A DNA stretch of 64,000 nt from Antedon mediterranea (GCF_964355755.1 NC_092671.1:20860001-20924000), one strand, 5' to 3'. Numbered from the stretch's first letter, positions 22,501 to 32,467 are shown. A program made the numbers and translations. Notes: generated from the sequence alone by a model not told the origin.

Positions 22501-25500
22501 TGGCTTTCTGCAATCCATCTTCCGGGGATAGATAATTTAATTGCGGATAATAAATCACGTCACTTTGATGATGAGAAGGAATGAATGCTAATAAAGATTT
22601 GTTAAACATTTTTTTTAATGAGTTTGGATTTATTTGCATCTAGAAATAATGCACAGCTTTCTAGATATGTGTCATGTAAACCTGACCCGGATGCGTCAAA
22701 TGTAGACACATTTAACTGAAACTCGGCAGGACTTAACTTTTATGCTTTTTTGCCATTCTGCGTAAATGTATTCAAAAGATTTCAAATGATAAGGCTACTG
22801 GAATAATGGTAGTTTCTGATTGGCTGACGCAATAGTACCCTAAGTTATTATCGATTATGGTTGGGAAACTTTTAAAACTACAAGGTGGGCGACTATCTCT
22901 TATACTACCAGGAATGAACAAAGTTCACCTACTTTGTAATAAAATCAATTTTTTTGCATGTAGATTATCCGGAGATTTCCCGTATAGAAATAGAAGGAAA
23001 CAGTATCAATAATGAAACAGCCATCAACGTAATCCTGAATTCTTAAAGACGGTCATCCTTAAAGCAATACGGAAGCTATATAGAGAGATGGGAAGCTTTT
23101 GCAGCCACAAAATTAGTCGATCCGCTTAAAGCAGACGTAGGTCTTGCTTTAGAATTCCTCACAATGATATTTGAATCAACAAACAGTTACTCAGCAGTAA
23201 ATACAGCACGTTGTGCACTATCGTCATGTTTGTTCCTGGAAAACGGCCAAACGATTGGCTCACATAATTAAATTAGTAGATTTGTAAAAGGAACATTTAA
23301 TCTAAAGTCACCCATAACGAGGTATACTGAAATATGGGACATTAAAAGTGGTATTTAATCACATTAGGGAGTTACTGTATACCCTATACAGAGTTTATCT
23401 TTAAAGCAACTCACTCATAGACTCTGTATGCTTATGGCTTTGTTATCGGCCCAACGCTGCCAAACCATCTACTAATTAGGGTAGACAAAATGATCACTGA
23501 AGCAGATGGTGCCATTTTTTATGTTAATGATTTGTTAAAGCATACAAAACAAAATAATAAGAAAGGCTCAAGAATTATTTTTAAAACATTTGCGCCAGAT
23601 AGCAAAGTATGCGTTGTAACTACCCTTAAGGAATACATTAAACGTACAGCCACCTTAAGAGGTGTTAATAACCAACTTTTGTTAAGCTACATAAAACCAT
23701 ACAACCCTGTTTCTAAAGATACAGTTTCACGATGGTTAAAAGAGTTTTTACATGAATCCGGTGTTGACGCTTTGTTTAAGGCACACTCTACTAGAGCAGC
23801 AGCTTCTTCAGCAGCAGGGCATATGTCAGTCCCGATAAATGAAATTATGGCTGCTGCAAGTTGGAATTCTGAAAAACCTTCAGAGAATATTATAAAAAAC
23901 CTATTTTACATACAATGAGCATGGAAAACTTGTTAAGTAAAACTTTTGAGATATGTAGGTTCTCTCTCTTTTCTTTACGATACTTGTATTATAACACTTA
24001 AGAAGTGACATTACAATGACATATTCAACAAAAAATATTTAGTGAATTATTTTTTCAGGGGGACAATACATCTTTTAACTATTAAAATATATCAAACCAT
24101 TGTCAAAAGGCCTAACTAAGGACTTCTGAAGGCAAATCAAGATGTGGGGATTTCTCAATTTCAAATAATTTTGTTTAATCATGCCTAACATTCTATTACG
24201 TACCTTTTACTACGTGCTAACGTGCTTGATATGACAATTAAAGTTGAGTTTGTTTTCTATAATAACACCGAGATCTTTGTGCTATTCCACATTAGAGTAT
24301 GATTATTAATATGATATGGAAATGGAAAATAATATAAATTTTGTATTAATATTTTTTTAAGCTAATAATTATAATTTTACATTTCTTAACACTAATAAGC
24401 ATAATCCAAGTTTCACACCACCTGCAGTCAGTGAGAATCATCCATACTGGTAATCTGCCAAATCAGTTTCAGTCTCATCGGCGTAAAGCAAGCATTGGCA
24501 TTGCAAATTAAGATTAAGTAGGAAGTAATTTATATAGATAAGTTAAAAAGCAAAGACCCTGAAATAGTACCTTGTGGGACACCAGATTTTACTGGTAGTC
24601 ACCCAGAAAATGCACTTTCTATAATTACCCGTTTCTCTCTATCACTAAGATAATTATTAATAAGTTTTAAAAGATTATCCTTAACATCACATTGAGATCG
24701 ACAATTAATGGATGTGCAAGCAGAAACAATATATATATATAATAAAATCAATTTGTATATTCTATATTGCCCCCAATGGAAACCGAACAATCTTTGAAGT
24801 TTGAGTTTCATGATGAATTGAATCACATGTGCATGTGCTGCACATTGGACAGTTTTGAAATACTTAAAAGAAGGCCTAAAGAACATACTGTAAATAATAA
24901 ATAAAAGTGATATGAGCAATTAAAATTGTTGATATGTTATAGTATTATGTTTGTGATTTCCTGTGGTTAGATAAAGGATGTTTTAGACTAGGTCTGCTAA
25001 ATTTATAAACCAATCATAATGTTATAATCTTGGTGGGAAACTTTTGGAGGGAACAGTTTATTCTCCTCTAAAGCCCCTAATTTGCATTTTGAGTATAAAT
25101 AGTAAAATGTTATAGATATTAAGAAGAGAAAATAATATCACAGTAGAAAGATGTGAAACTAGTCTGAAAGTTGTATTTTATTAATACTGTGTTACAAGAA
25201 ATAAAAGTTGTGATGTTGTATGTGGAATCATTTAGCACCGTCGTGGAATTATACGCCTGAGAACACATTACACTCGGAAACAACACCCTACTACCAAATA
25301 CCAAAACCAATAAATCACTACATTATATATTGTTAATAAATAATATATAAATAATATTGAAGACTGGACTTTCATAAAAAAAATGTCCGTTATCATAGAA
25401 TTATTGCCTTCCAGTTCAGTTTCCAACAAAATGCAAGGAGGAAATTAGAAGAAAAATTAAAAGAAAAAAATAAGGTTCCATAAAACTGATCCGTCAAATA

Positions 25501-28500
25501 AATCTTACATTTACCTCAAGTTTATAAACCTTTCCAGTTATTCCTTTGAAATACCTGCTCGTAACCTGAATATTGTTCTTCTTTCGTTCCGTCTTCCATC
25601 CTTCTGTTTCTGATAATATACTTTGAATTTGGATATGGGCTTCCTTGGCTTTTTGTAGGTATGCTTGATCCTAAAAAAAAAAATTATCTTATAACCAACC
25701 AAAAACACAATAGAAAAAAGCTTTATTCTATTTTAAGAAATCAATTTAATATAAAATGGGTCTAAAGCTAGCAAAAATTATAGCAATCATGCAACTTGCT
25801 TCAACTGGTATCTTCAACATTAAATTTATCTAGGAGAAAACGAAATATTATAGTGCAACTATACAGTACCTCAGCAGATGAAGCTAGATTTATTGAGCTT
25901 CCTCGTTGACTATTTGGAAGTGATTGAAAATCATCAATCCTTGAACGATACGAACCATACCCGCCACTTTCATCATCAGAGCCTAAAAAATGTGTTTGTA
26001 CAAAATGGAAATAAAAATGAGCAATGTTTAAGAAAAAATGTGGATACCATTAAATTACATTATTATGTGTTTTCATTTGTGATTGAAAGGATTCGGTGGT
26101 TCAGCTAGTGAAAACTTGTTCACCAGGTTAGACCGTTCAAAACTTTGAATCAACAAACACAATACAACATGCTCATGGATCAGATACAGCATGGACCTAG
26201 GACCTGTGGCTTCATCGCTAGCATGCAAGACCCAGACGGTCTGGCCCAGTTTTTAAAACCCTGATTATTTATGGCTGATTTTGATGAGTGAAGAGATTAT
26301 TTAGAGGGTTAAGTTCAGTTTATTTAGGAATACAGTAGGTTGAAAATTTAGGGATTAGGCTAAAGTTCAGTTATGGGTCCCAATCGTCTGTTTACATGCT
26401 TTTTGTTTAGTGTGTTGGGAAAGTACCATCATTGTAGATTCATTTTTTGCCTTTAGTAAACAAACTAGGCCTTAATGATTTATACAAAATTACAGATTTT
26501 TCAACAATTCAAAAGAAGGAAATATCAGGAGGACTGTAGGGCAACTTGCAGTGTTATTTTTAGTAGTCAAATTATTCAAAATAAAAACTTATTATATAGT
26601 CCAGTCAAAAATCACCCTCACCATGGCATAAGCTCGTACCTTGATGAAACTCTTAAACTATCTATATAATAATCAAATCTAAGTATAGTAGTTGAACCAA
26701 AATTATAGGCTCTACCCAGACAAAAATGGTACAAAAGACAAAAATCCAGTTTGGAAAAAGTGTTTATATCGATTTGCTTTTAATTTTTAGTAAAAATTGC
26801 CTGATTTTGACCATCATTTAAACGTGTTTAACAATCAACTGTTTTAAATAGTGCATCTAATTAAAAATATACGACATTCCCAACACGTTCCCAAAATCTG
26901 AATATTGTTTTAATCTGCGAGGTCAAGAAACCAATTTCAAACCAAAATAAATCCAGAAAGGGTCTCACTCAGAATTCAATCATCTGGCAATTACAAAATG
27001 ACAAACTATGTGCTGCTCAGTCGAACAATGGGGCGGAGCAACATACCAAACATGAATAAACGCATCCGATCAGTGCTTTCCAAACAGTCTGCAAACGCGT
27101 CTCTACGACGTTTGTCATAATACAATAGCAAACGTGTCTGAAGGCATCCTTGTCATTAGAAAGAATTTACCGAAGGCTCCTTATTAAAAAGAAAAAAAAT
27201 ATTATTTGGAAACTGGGACTGGCATGCTCAAACCGTAAAGTATGTCTCGAAGAAGAGAGTCTATGGCTATGTTCTGACCCTGACTAATAAACAGACCCTC
27301 ACAAAACAATATATTATTTATTTATTAGAATTAGTTTAATAAGGAAAAAGGTAAACGACATTAAAATTATATAAGTAAGTATGAACAAATATATGCAGAG
27401 AACATTTATATCTTTACTCGTGATAATTTGACAAATAAAAATACTTTATACATTTCTTTAAAATGGTTAAGGTTTTACAATCAGTAAGTATATCATCTAA
27501 ATCATTCCACAGAGTTGGTCCTGAGAAGGTTATACAGTATTTAGATTTGGTTAACCTAAGTGGTACAAGCATCTCACATGGAATTCTAAAATTATATTTG
27601 TTAATGTCAGTAGCTGTAAAAAATAATTCAAGAATAGGTTTTTGGGTAGTGAGCTTTATAAGTTTAAACATAAAAATAGAGATTTGAATGTTATGGATCT
27701 CAGTGATTTTGAGAACATTTAATTTCTTAAATAATGGTTCAGAATGAAAATCAAATGGAGCTAAATTATGCATAATTGAATAGTTTATGAAGATGAGATG
27801 GGTAGTCAGCTGCCCAAATAAGGTTACAGTAATGTGGGGGAGTACAAGTTGTATTAAGGGACATTTATTACACCAATAAACTCATGGAAACCTTATTTCC
27901 TATATAATGTTGATGACCTGTCCAATTTAGATGTTCATGTATCAAAACACCCAAGAATAATATTTTACTTTTTCTAGTGATTTTAACTCCATAATATAAA
28001 AATAACGTTTAAAAAAGAAAGACATTTCGACTCCATCATGGGGTCATTATCAAGTCCAATGAATAAAATTTAAAACAACAACTAATTAAATAGCACAAAC
28101 CAAGGATCAAACTTTAAATAACAAAAGACCTATTGTCTAACATCCTGTCAAATGAAAAGCTTAGCTTTTACAGAGTCACTTTGTTTATTCAGACTAGGTT
28201 TTAATTGTCTGATATACAACATTTCATAGATAAGACAGTCAAATTTGTTTTTGCATTTCCCAAGTATTTCCTAACATGAATTAATTTTACTTGGATTAAC
28301 AATCACGTTATGATCCTTTAAATGCTGTCCTAATAAGCATCTACTATGTTCAACAATACAATAGTAGAGGTGTCGGCATGTATATCCAACATAACTTGCA
28401 TCACACAAGTCACATTTAAATTTATACACAACTTATAATAGTTGGTTTCTTTTCGACTTTCCTAATGTTATCTTTAACTTTTTTACTTATGAAAACAGGG

Positions 28501-31500
28501 AAAATGTTTTTGTTTATCTTGTGACTTAGTTGGCATAGTTGTCGCTTGACGGAGTTCGCAGATTTCTGGTCTTTGAATGGCAGGATGAATCGTACTGGTA
28601 TTTCGGTTTTATTATCTGTTTCGCCTTCTGCAGTGTTGTTATTGCTCTCTGTTGGTTTAAAGTTCTGTATGGTTGTTGTTATTAGTTCATCTGGATATTT
28701 CAGACGCTTAAAAATCTTCCTTAGATTTTCACATTCATCATTAAAAAGTTGGTGGGTCGACGATAGTCTGTAAGCCCAATTTAACATAGTTATAATAAGT
28801 GACCTTTTCAGCGGCGGCTTTGTGTAACTCTCTTCATCTATATATGAATTTACGTAAGGGCAAAATTTTGAGTTTGAGTAAGAGTTTGATAATTATTTAT
28901 TGACGATTAAAAACGAATTTAGGTTCAACGATTGGCCCCAAATAGGGGTGTTTTCCGATGGTGGTATACACTGTCTAATGCATGTCTTGAAAAATACCTG
29001 CATATAATAATACGAGGATGCTTCGCATTTTCCTATCTCCTCCTACGATAATTGATTTTAATGGCTGAAAACCGGTTGAACAGCTAGAGTACATCATCAT
29101 AATGTTGAAGACAGGCAGATTTTCTTTAAAAAATACTATTTTGATAGATTTAATATACGTTTATACAAATGTATTGATTTGCGATGAATGGAACATTCCA
29201 ATCTATCAGACTCCCAGTTTGTAGGTAAATTTACGAGTCCTTGTTTTAACACAAGTAGGTAAATTTATGGGCCCTTGGAGAATAAACTTAAAACTGAGAT
29301 ACGTAGTATTGCAATTATTAAAAATACGTATTAACCCTTTTTGGTCGCCATTTGAATCAAAATTTTCTTACTGTGAATGTGGTTACTGTTAGATATATAA
29401 ACACATATACAAAGAACAGTTATTACTATGACTGTGGGTAGGCTCTACTTCTGGATATATAAACACATAATATACAAATAAAAACTGTATTACTGACAGT
29501 TGCTTCTCACCGTTTGTATCAATTAATAATTATAATTATATCGTTACATGTACTTTACTATTTCAATCGAATATAACAGGGACAGTTTAAAAAAGTATTA
29601 AATCGAAAATGTTTAACTGTATTTAGTGGTATATTATTGATAGGCCTATAAAACATTTAAAACATTATTTCGTTACTGAGAGGATAAAGAATATATTTTA
29701 AAATTGTTCTTCCCATACTCCTCCCCATCCCTCAACTCTAATGTTATATACAGAACACAAATTGGGTTTATTTAAATGAGTTCAAATACAAAATTTGGAC
29801 TCAAGTTTCTCCTTCGGAAGTAGGCCTAATTCCCAGGGTGCTAATTTTAGTTGACTACATAAATCATTGTGTCTGTTTATTCGTTTCAGTTAACGACAAT
29901 GTACTATAGTCATGCGGTACGTACATTGAAATCGCCGGTTTTTTTACGCTGAAATTACTGTGTATTCGAGAACCATCTGTGAACACGACCATCTAGTGGT
30001 TATAATTAGTAAATATAGGGAGCTCGCATTAGTGGAACGTCTTCCTCCAACAGCGTTATAATGTTACTATATGTAATTAATGATTGATGCAGACAGTTAG
30101 TCTGTGCATACAAGTGTCTGAAACTTAAGGTTTCTAGAAGACATGTATTAACGCAAACATTTTTATGGATTTCAGTCCCCCGTTAGCGTTTTTACAGACA
30201 AATGACACAGAAAGGTAAGCTCAGGGCTGGATAGCCAAGGCCAATTCAGTTGTCCACCAAGATGAGAATGATTAAGAACAGATTAAATTGGGGAATTCAG
30301 GTCAACAAACAAATTCACTACCAGAGTAGCTCGCGTCGAATGAATATCCTCTCGTGGACGGTCTTCAGGCCTCGCTTGACATTGTCTAGTTGCTGCATTA
30401 ATTGTCTTTCTGTTTTTGGCAGAATCTGTTAATACAAATTATGGAAAATCTGCGTGCAGTGCATGTTGGTATTTATAGCAGGCTGCTTAAATTATTTGAA
30501 TTGATTTATATGTCACATTTTCACAATTTAAACACAGAAAAAAAAATTATCGCAATAGGCCCGTATAGTATTTAATTTTTTATAAAATTTGTCTTTTGAC
30601 CTTAAATTAGATTGAAAAAAACTTATGCCATGGTGAGGGTAATTTTTGACTGGACTAATATCATTACCCCTTGGAGAGTCTATTGGCGAATAGAATGGTT
30701 GGTCAGGAATACTATCTTGATTTAATTCTGGATGTAAAAGAGCAGTTCTCTCATTTTGAGTTGCAGAATGCAAAATACGAGAATTACCTGAAAAAATAAA
30801 AATTTATAATTATTGTGTACATATTCTTCAATTTTAAACATATGGATTAAAACGGAATATCATAAGCTACTGAATCTAGTGAGCGAACAATTACAGTTAT
30901 GAATACTAAGCTTGATTTATTTTTAACTAAAATGAACTCAATTGATGAATCGATGAAGAAACTTAAAATCAAGAACTATGAAATTGAAAGATACCGTTAT
31001 TGTGAATATTATACTGAATAAATCACTTGATTATTTTGAGGAAACAATATTAACATCAACAACTAACCTCGAAAAAATGGCTGCTATTATTACATCATTT
31101 GTATTGAAGTTAAAGTTAAAACAAAGAATACTTTGTTTTCAGTCGTATATAGACCTCCAAAAAATGTTTTAAATCATATACTGAACATTTATCTACACTA
31201 CTTGATAAGGTTAATAATGTAGCGATTTTAACATTGATTTGCTAAAATCCGATTCTCACAATCTAACATCTGATTATTTAGGAAATATATTGTCATCTCA
31301 CCTATTTCTTAACATAGACAAACCGACTGAAATAACAAAAACATCTGCATCCTTAATTGATCACATTAATACTCCAACATTCTTGATTGTAATTTAAAAT
31401 ATGGTATAATGTATTATGATGCATATTTTTCTTGCAAAGATAAAATATTTATGACTAAGAACTGATAGTAAATTCAAAGAACTTAAGGTAAAATGAAAAG

Positions 31501-31728
31501 TAACTGAAATATAGTTAAATAACCTGGACACAAAAAGTGACTCACTATCATCCTTTGGCTTGTATAATAAAAACTTATACCTTCTTTCCATTTTCTTTCT
31601 TTTGGCAAAACCTTCAAATCTAGAATCCACACTTCTATCCATGCTGAGACAAAACAGCTCAGAAAAATAATATACTCCATAACTTGGGCATCAGAATCTG
31701 GTGTACATTCATGCTTTAAACTTTTACT
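16411..31728 (-). CDS. STARD3: STARD3/MLN64-like gene, six internal exons (partial)
   Basis: Minus-strand exons in order: 31581-31728, 30668-30787, 25870-25982, 25515-25670, 18206-18381, 16411-16515. All have AG/GT borders and matching phases, giving about 272 codons without a stop. The protein order is end of a MENTAL membrane domain, FFAT-type motif, acidic linker, START domain. That order is specific to STARD3 (MLN64), which sits in late endosomes, binds ER VAP proteins through its FFAT motif and moves cholesterol at the contact. STARD3NL lacks START and StAR lacks MENTAL, so STARD3 is the best call. The first exons (membrane helices 1-3) and the last exon(s) were not located. The introns hold most of the mobile elements between 16 and 31 kb. 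Confidence 0.85.
16600..16755 (+). repeat. Direct repeat partner of 14530-14650
   Basis: Shares GGCAATCTAGCATTCTGAGT, ACAAATTG, CTGTCACTCATTCC-like and GATATGCAAATTA blocks with 14530-14650. Intronic, identity unknown. Confidence 0.6.
16974..17732. mobile_element. 759-bp MITE, TIR GG(C/T)CTGTTTCTGCTTA
   Basis: Left end GGCCTGTTTCTGCTTA, right end its inverse TAAGCAGAAACAGACC apart from one base. CTTAGA(A/C)T occurs on both sides (about 16964-16971 and 17733-17740), though on the left it is 2 bp away from the TIR. An 8-bp duplication would suggest a hAT element. It lies in the intron between START exons 5 and 6. No transposase; the 17205-17402 open frame is not recognised. Confidence 0.55.
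18206..18381 (-). CDS. STARD3: STARD3-like exon 5 of 6: central START domain
   Basis: 176 nt, acceptor TATTTCACAG, donor GTATATA, phase 0 in and phase 2 out. Encodes ATINASVQEIFNVLWN, then DDTVKWNTTVIECRLLHSI and ADIVYSVAAEGAGGVISSR. The K-W-N box and the G-G-V-(I/V)-S-(S/P)-R-D-F-V-S-V-R segment, completed in exon 6, are hallmarks of the START core. It is separated from exon 4 by a 7.1-kb intron that contains the DIRS element, a Helitron and a solo LTR. Confidence 0.88.
18557..20712 (-). mobile_element. Older Helentron-like element, interrupted
   Basis: The 3' end (CTAG 18557-18560, hairpin arms AACTCGTCA and TGACAAGTT on the plus strand, then ACGACAAACGCCATATG) is followed at 18628 by a canonical Helitron. 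The older element resumes at 19933 with TTGCGCAAAG, GATTATAGCATTATGACCTG and the GTATAC-rich block, and continues to GCACAACTTCACGTAAATG near 20705, where the DIRS element begins. Block order matches the units of the 33.6-45 kb array. Its 5' end is lost. Confidence 0.75.
18629..19932 (-). mobile_element. Complete canonical non-autonomous Helitron, 1304 bp
   Basis: On the minus strand it starts TCTATATATAAATTATGG (19932 downward) and ends with a GC-rich hairpin (arms GAGCGAGCG/GCGAGCTC), ACCCT and CTAG (18632-18629), followed by T. It inserted between A and T of GAATATTGC. The uninterrupted site is visible in paralogous elements near 35173 and 42593. TC start, hairpin, CTAG end, A^T site and no duplication are the standard Helitron features. 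No Rep/helicase is encoded. A second copy is at 45497-46549. Confidence 0.9.
20734..21291 (+). pseudogene. DIRS-type retrotransposon ORF1 (gag-like)
   Basis: A 185-codon frame containing PPLGYAARFASAEETGPEIP, KLSKAYLVPDNAKPLIVPEV and LHALQLLGLRKEVLKLEI-like text. It precedes DIRS RT and tyrosine-recombinase segments in the right order. The frame includes a perfect 26-bp inverted repeat (20922-20947 and 20963-20988) with a 15-nt loop, so the residues around FPDIQSHRVRISGKSRS look like a local inverted duplication rather than ancestral gag. The N-terminus may be truncated at the junction with the older Helentron-like element. Confidence 0.6.
21290..22560 (+). pseudogene. DIRS reverse transcriptase and RNase H, frameshifted
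   Basis: In several frames: GGRLKSYLP at the start, QIPQYLRGEFLIH, VIDEQVLLDKGVIK, VDLKDAYYTVPIAYSD (RT block A, first Asp), LPNGLSTGPRLFTKLLKP and VLIYIDDILAL (catalytic YIDD, about 21862-21895). RNase H follows: QVASLLGKLVAALPAVEYGK, KTDASELGWGATDG, then VQLKIDDTTAIAYINNMGG and HLPGIDNLIADNKSR. These are the conserved blocks of DIRS elements. There are numerous stops. Confidence 0.85.
22600..23918 (+). pseudogene. DIRS tyrosine recombinase
   Basis: The linker GLDLFASRNNAQLSRYVS (22622 on) is followed after degradation by YIERWEAFAATKLVDPLKAD and EFLTMIFESTNSYSAVNTAR (23080-23220), the arm-binding part. The catalytic domain includes LMALLSAQRCQTI with the first catalytic Arg, then a 142-codon open frame (23490-23918) with PYNPVSKDTVSRWLKEFLHE and FKAHSTRAAASSAAG, where H-x-x-R is the second catalytic pair. 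The C-terminal W and Y are in AASWNSEK and NLFYIQ. DIRS elements use this enzyme instead of a DDE integrase. It is disrupted upstream, so not functional as a whole. Confidence 0.85.
24235..24730 (-). pseudogene. LINE reverse transcriptase core fragment
   Basis: Minus strand reads CDVKDNLLKLINNYLSDREK, RVIIESAFSG, LPVKSGVPQGTISGSLLF and, after a frame change, CLLYADETETD: palm blocks of a Jockey/CR1-group LINE with the catalytic box altered to YADE. It ends in degenerate sequence toward 24235. Intronic in the STARD3-like gene. Confidence 0.75.
24935..25322 (+). mobile_element. Solo LTR (family 1, copy B)
   Basis: A 388-bp block starting TGTTATAG and ending CACTACA. It shares order and sequence with 7589-7986: GTGATT(T/C)CTGTG, TTTTAGAC(T/C)AGGTC, CCAATCA, TTTGGAGGGAA, GAGTATAAATAG as TATA box, TACGCCTGAGAA and AATAAATCACTACA at the end. 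A clear target duplication is not visible. It lies in the intron between exons 4 and 5, next to exon 4. Confidence 0.7.
25515..25670 (-). CDS. STARD3: STARD3-like exon 4 of 6: start of START domain
   Basis: 156 nt, 52 codons, phase 0 at both ends, acceptor TTTTTTTAG and donor GTAAATG. Encodes DQAYLQKAKEAHIQIQSILS, ETEGWKTERKKNNIQV and GKVYKLE. The pattern A-(x)n-L-x-x-x-E-G-W-K followed by G-K-V-(F/Y)-(K/R)-L-E is the first helix and strand of StAR-type START domains, which form a closed pocket for one sterol molecule. It is closer to STARD1/STARD3 than to other START groups. Confidence 0.88.
25870..25982 (-). CDS. STARD3: STARD3-like exon 3 of 6: acidic/serine linker
   Basis: 113 nt, acceptor TTTTTTAG, donor GTACTGT. 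Encodes SDDESGGYGSYRSRIDD followed by a serine-rich stretch ending SSAE. The acidic SDDES just after the FFAT core matches the position of the SDNES-type stretch in vertebrate STARD3. The exon ends in phase 0. The small plus-strand open frame here (25878-26108) is a shadow. Confidence 0.8.
27414..27860 (-). pseudogene. LINE ORF2 C-terminal fragment
   Basis: Minus strand: HYCNLIWAADYPSHLHKLFN, then in the 119-codon frame FKKLNVLKITEIHNIQISIF, KYNFRIPCEMLVPL and ITFSGPTLWNDLDD. The YCN-x-(V/I)-W, LFKKLNILK and GPTLWN(S/D)L blocks are the post-RT C-terminus of Jockey/CR1-group LINEs. The RT core is absent. Confidence 0.75.
28140..28790 (-). pseudogene. Penelope-like element: RT C-terminus and GIY-YIG endonuclease
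   Basis: Minus strand first gives a 121-codon frame with WAYRLSSTHQLFNDECENLR, IFKRLKYPDELI and FILPFKDQKSANSVKRQL, the thumb/linker region of Penelope RT. After a stop come YKFKCDLCDASYVGYTCRHL, LLGQHLKDH, CKNKFDCLIYEMLYIRQLKP and LNKQSDSVKAKLF. The second part has the spacing of the GIY-YIG endonuclease (Y-V-G, Arg, His, Glu, then L-K-P-x-L-N), which nicks target DNA in this retroelement class. The RT palm is missing. The tail near 28025-28060 has the PLE-like block CCATCATGGGGTCATTATCA. Confidence 0.8.
28838..29053. repeat. Inverse copy of 45020-45310 repeat
   Basis: CGAGGATGCTTCGCATTTTC followed by CTATCTCCTCCTACGATAATT, with upstream CCCCAAATAGGGGTGTTTTC, is the reverse complement of 45021-45190 with few changes. 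It adjoins the left arm of the inverted repeat at 29054. Identity unknown. Confidence 0.65.
29054..29991 (+). repeat. Left arm of imperfect inverted repeat
   Basis: GGCTGAAAACCGGTTGAACA (29062), TTGATAGATTTAATATA, CATGTACTTTACTATTTCAA, AATTCCCAGGGTGCTAATTT and ATTCGAGAACCATCTGTG occur in reverse order and complement at 32468-33568. Arms share scattered well-conserved blocks with indels. Two STARD3-like exons lie between the arms, so this is more likely two opposite insertions of one repeat in neighbouring introns than a single transposon. Confidence 0.65.
30668..30787 (-). CDS. STARD3: STARD3-like exon 2 of 6: phospho-FFAT motif
   Basis: 120 nt, acceptor TTTTTTCAG, donor GTAATGA. Encodes a polar linker with NERTALLHPELNQDS and then DQPFYSPIDSPRG. 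The core P-F-Y-S-P-I-D aligns with the seven-residue FFAT motif, with Phe at position 2, Tyr at 3 and Ser at 4. In human STARD3 the equivalent serine must be phosphorylated for binding to VAP, the so-called phospho-FFAT. The exon ends in phase 1 with AGG G, completed by the next exon as Gly-Ser. A transposon starts only 7 nt into the following intron. Confidence 0.85.
31115..31375 (+). pseudogene. LINE endonuclease fragment
   Basis: Plus strand reads VVYRPPKNVLN and then, after stops, FNIDLLKSDSHNLTSDYLGN, LSSHLFLNIDKPTEIT and TKTSASLIDHIN. The (GD)FNIDLL box and the K-P-T-x-I-T-K-T-S-x-(S/T)-L-I-D-H segment are the second half of the AP endonuclease of Jockey/CR1-group LINEs. Possible RT remnants near 31890-31960 (GPFLFLTYVNSDKL) are weak. 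Confidence 0.65.
31581..31728 (-). CDS. STARD3: STARD3-like exon 1 of 6: end of MENTAL domain
   Basis: 148 nt, acceptor TTTTTCAG and donor GTATAAG. Encodes SKSLKHECTPDSD, then a hydrophobic helix continuing into FVSAWIEVWILDLKVLP and KERKWKE. The AWIE-W-LD-KVLP signature is the conserved end of the fourth membrane helix of the MENTAL domain, which anchors STARD3 in late endosomes. The exon ends in phase 1, matching the next. Upstream exons must lie at higher coordinates; none was recognised before the repeat array at 33.6 kb. Confidence 0.85.
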
Positions 31729-32467
31729 CTGAAAAATATAAATAGAAAGGTTTCTTTGTAAAAACTAATCAAAACTGTACACAAAAATGTATGAAAAGCA
31801 AATTTACTAAAAACTTAAATGTTATTGTTTTATTTGTAGCATATGTTTAAAATTACACCAAAATTGGATTTCCTAAAATCATGGACCTATAAATGGAATG
31901 CCACGGAGACTGTACGGTCCATTTTTGTTCTTGACATATGTGAATAGTGACAAGCTCCATGTTGTTTCCTTCATCTACATTGTTTTATTCATATAAATCA
32001 TTAATTTTTACAATTTACCTTTAATACTGAAATGGCAAAGATATGTGCTTGGTTTACTGCAATTAATATATTAAATGTTTGCATGGCAAAAATCAATATG
32101 TTGATAAAAGTTTGTGATACATGCAGTTCTGATGAAAAGAACTGCAAGCTTCTCTCAGAAACTCAAGAAATCTTTTCACAACTACATACACAGTGCTCGC
32201 AGAATCGCCGGCCCGGTGTCCCAGGGCAACCAAACATTTGCGTCATGGCTAAGTATTTGGTTTGTTTTACTTCATACTTGATTCTCGCCTCTTTTGAGGG
32301 CAAAAGAGTAATCAATCGGGGAAGTTTCCATGTCCCAGTGGGTTGGTTTGTTTGTTGGTTTGTATTACTAATATTCCTCTCCTCATTAGTCTGTCTGTTG
32401 GTTTGTAATATTTCTGTCCTCATTGGTGGTGCACGGTTTAGGCATATCAATGAATTGCGTACCATCT
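31729..32467. other. Intron/unassigned DNA with a 145-codon open frame
   Basis: The plus-strand frame 32032-32469 and its reverse shadow show no domain; its C-terminal hydrophobic run is coded by TTGGTTTGTTTG-type low-complexity repeats. Upstream STARD3-like exons were looked for here on the minus strand and not found. Confidence 0.4.

Larger units (their letters stand above)
26597..30657. mobile_element. 4.06-kb TIR element, TAGTCC family, ATA duplication
   Basis: Left end TAGTCCAGTCAAAAATCACC, right end its inverse with one mismatch; the TIR runs about 35 bp, to GGCATAAG. ATA flanks both sides (26594-26596 and 30658-30660). It fills most of the intron between STARD3-like exons 2 and 3, with its right edge 10 nt from the exon. 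It contains a LINE C-terminal fragment, a Penelope fragment and one arm of an inverted repeat, all presumably later passengers. No transposase was recognised. That the two ends form one element is inferred from TIR, duplication and shared terminal hexamer. Confidence 0.6.

Noticed and set aside
26475-26669. Open frame sharing SPVKN(H/Y)PHHGIS with the FFAT exon frame
   Set aside because: The shared peptide is a translation of the TAGTCC-element terminal repeat, which happens to continue the open frame beyond the exon 2 donor; not a conserved protein motif.
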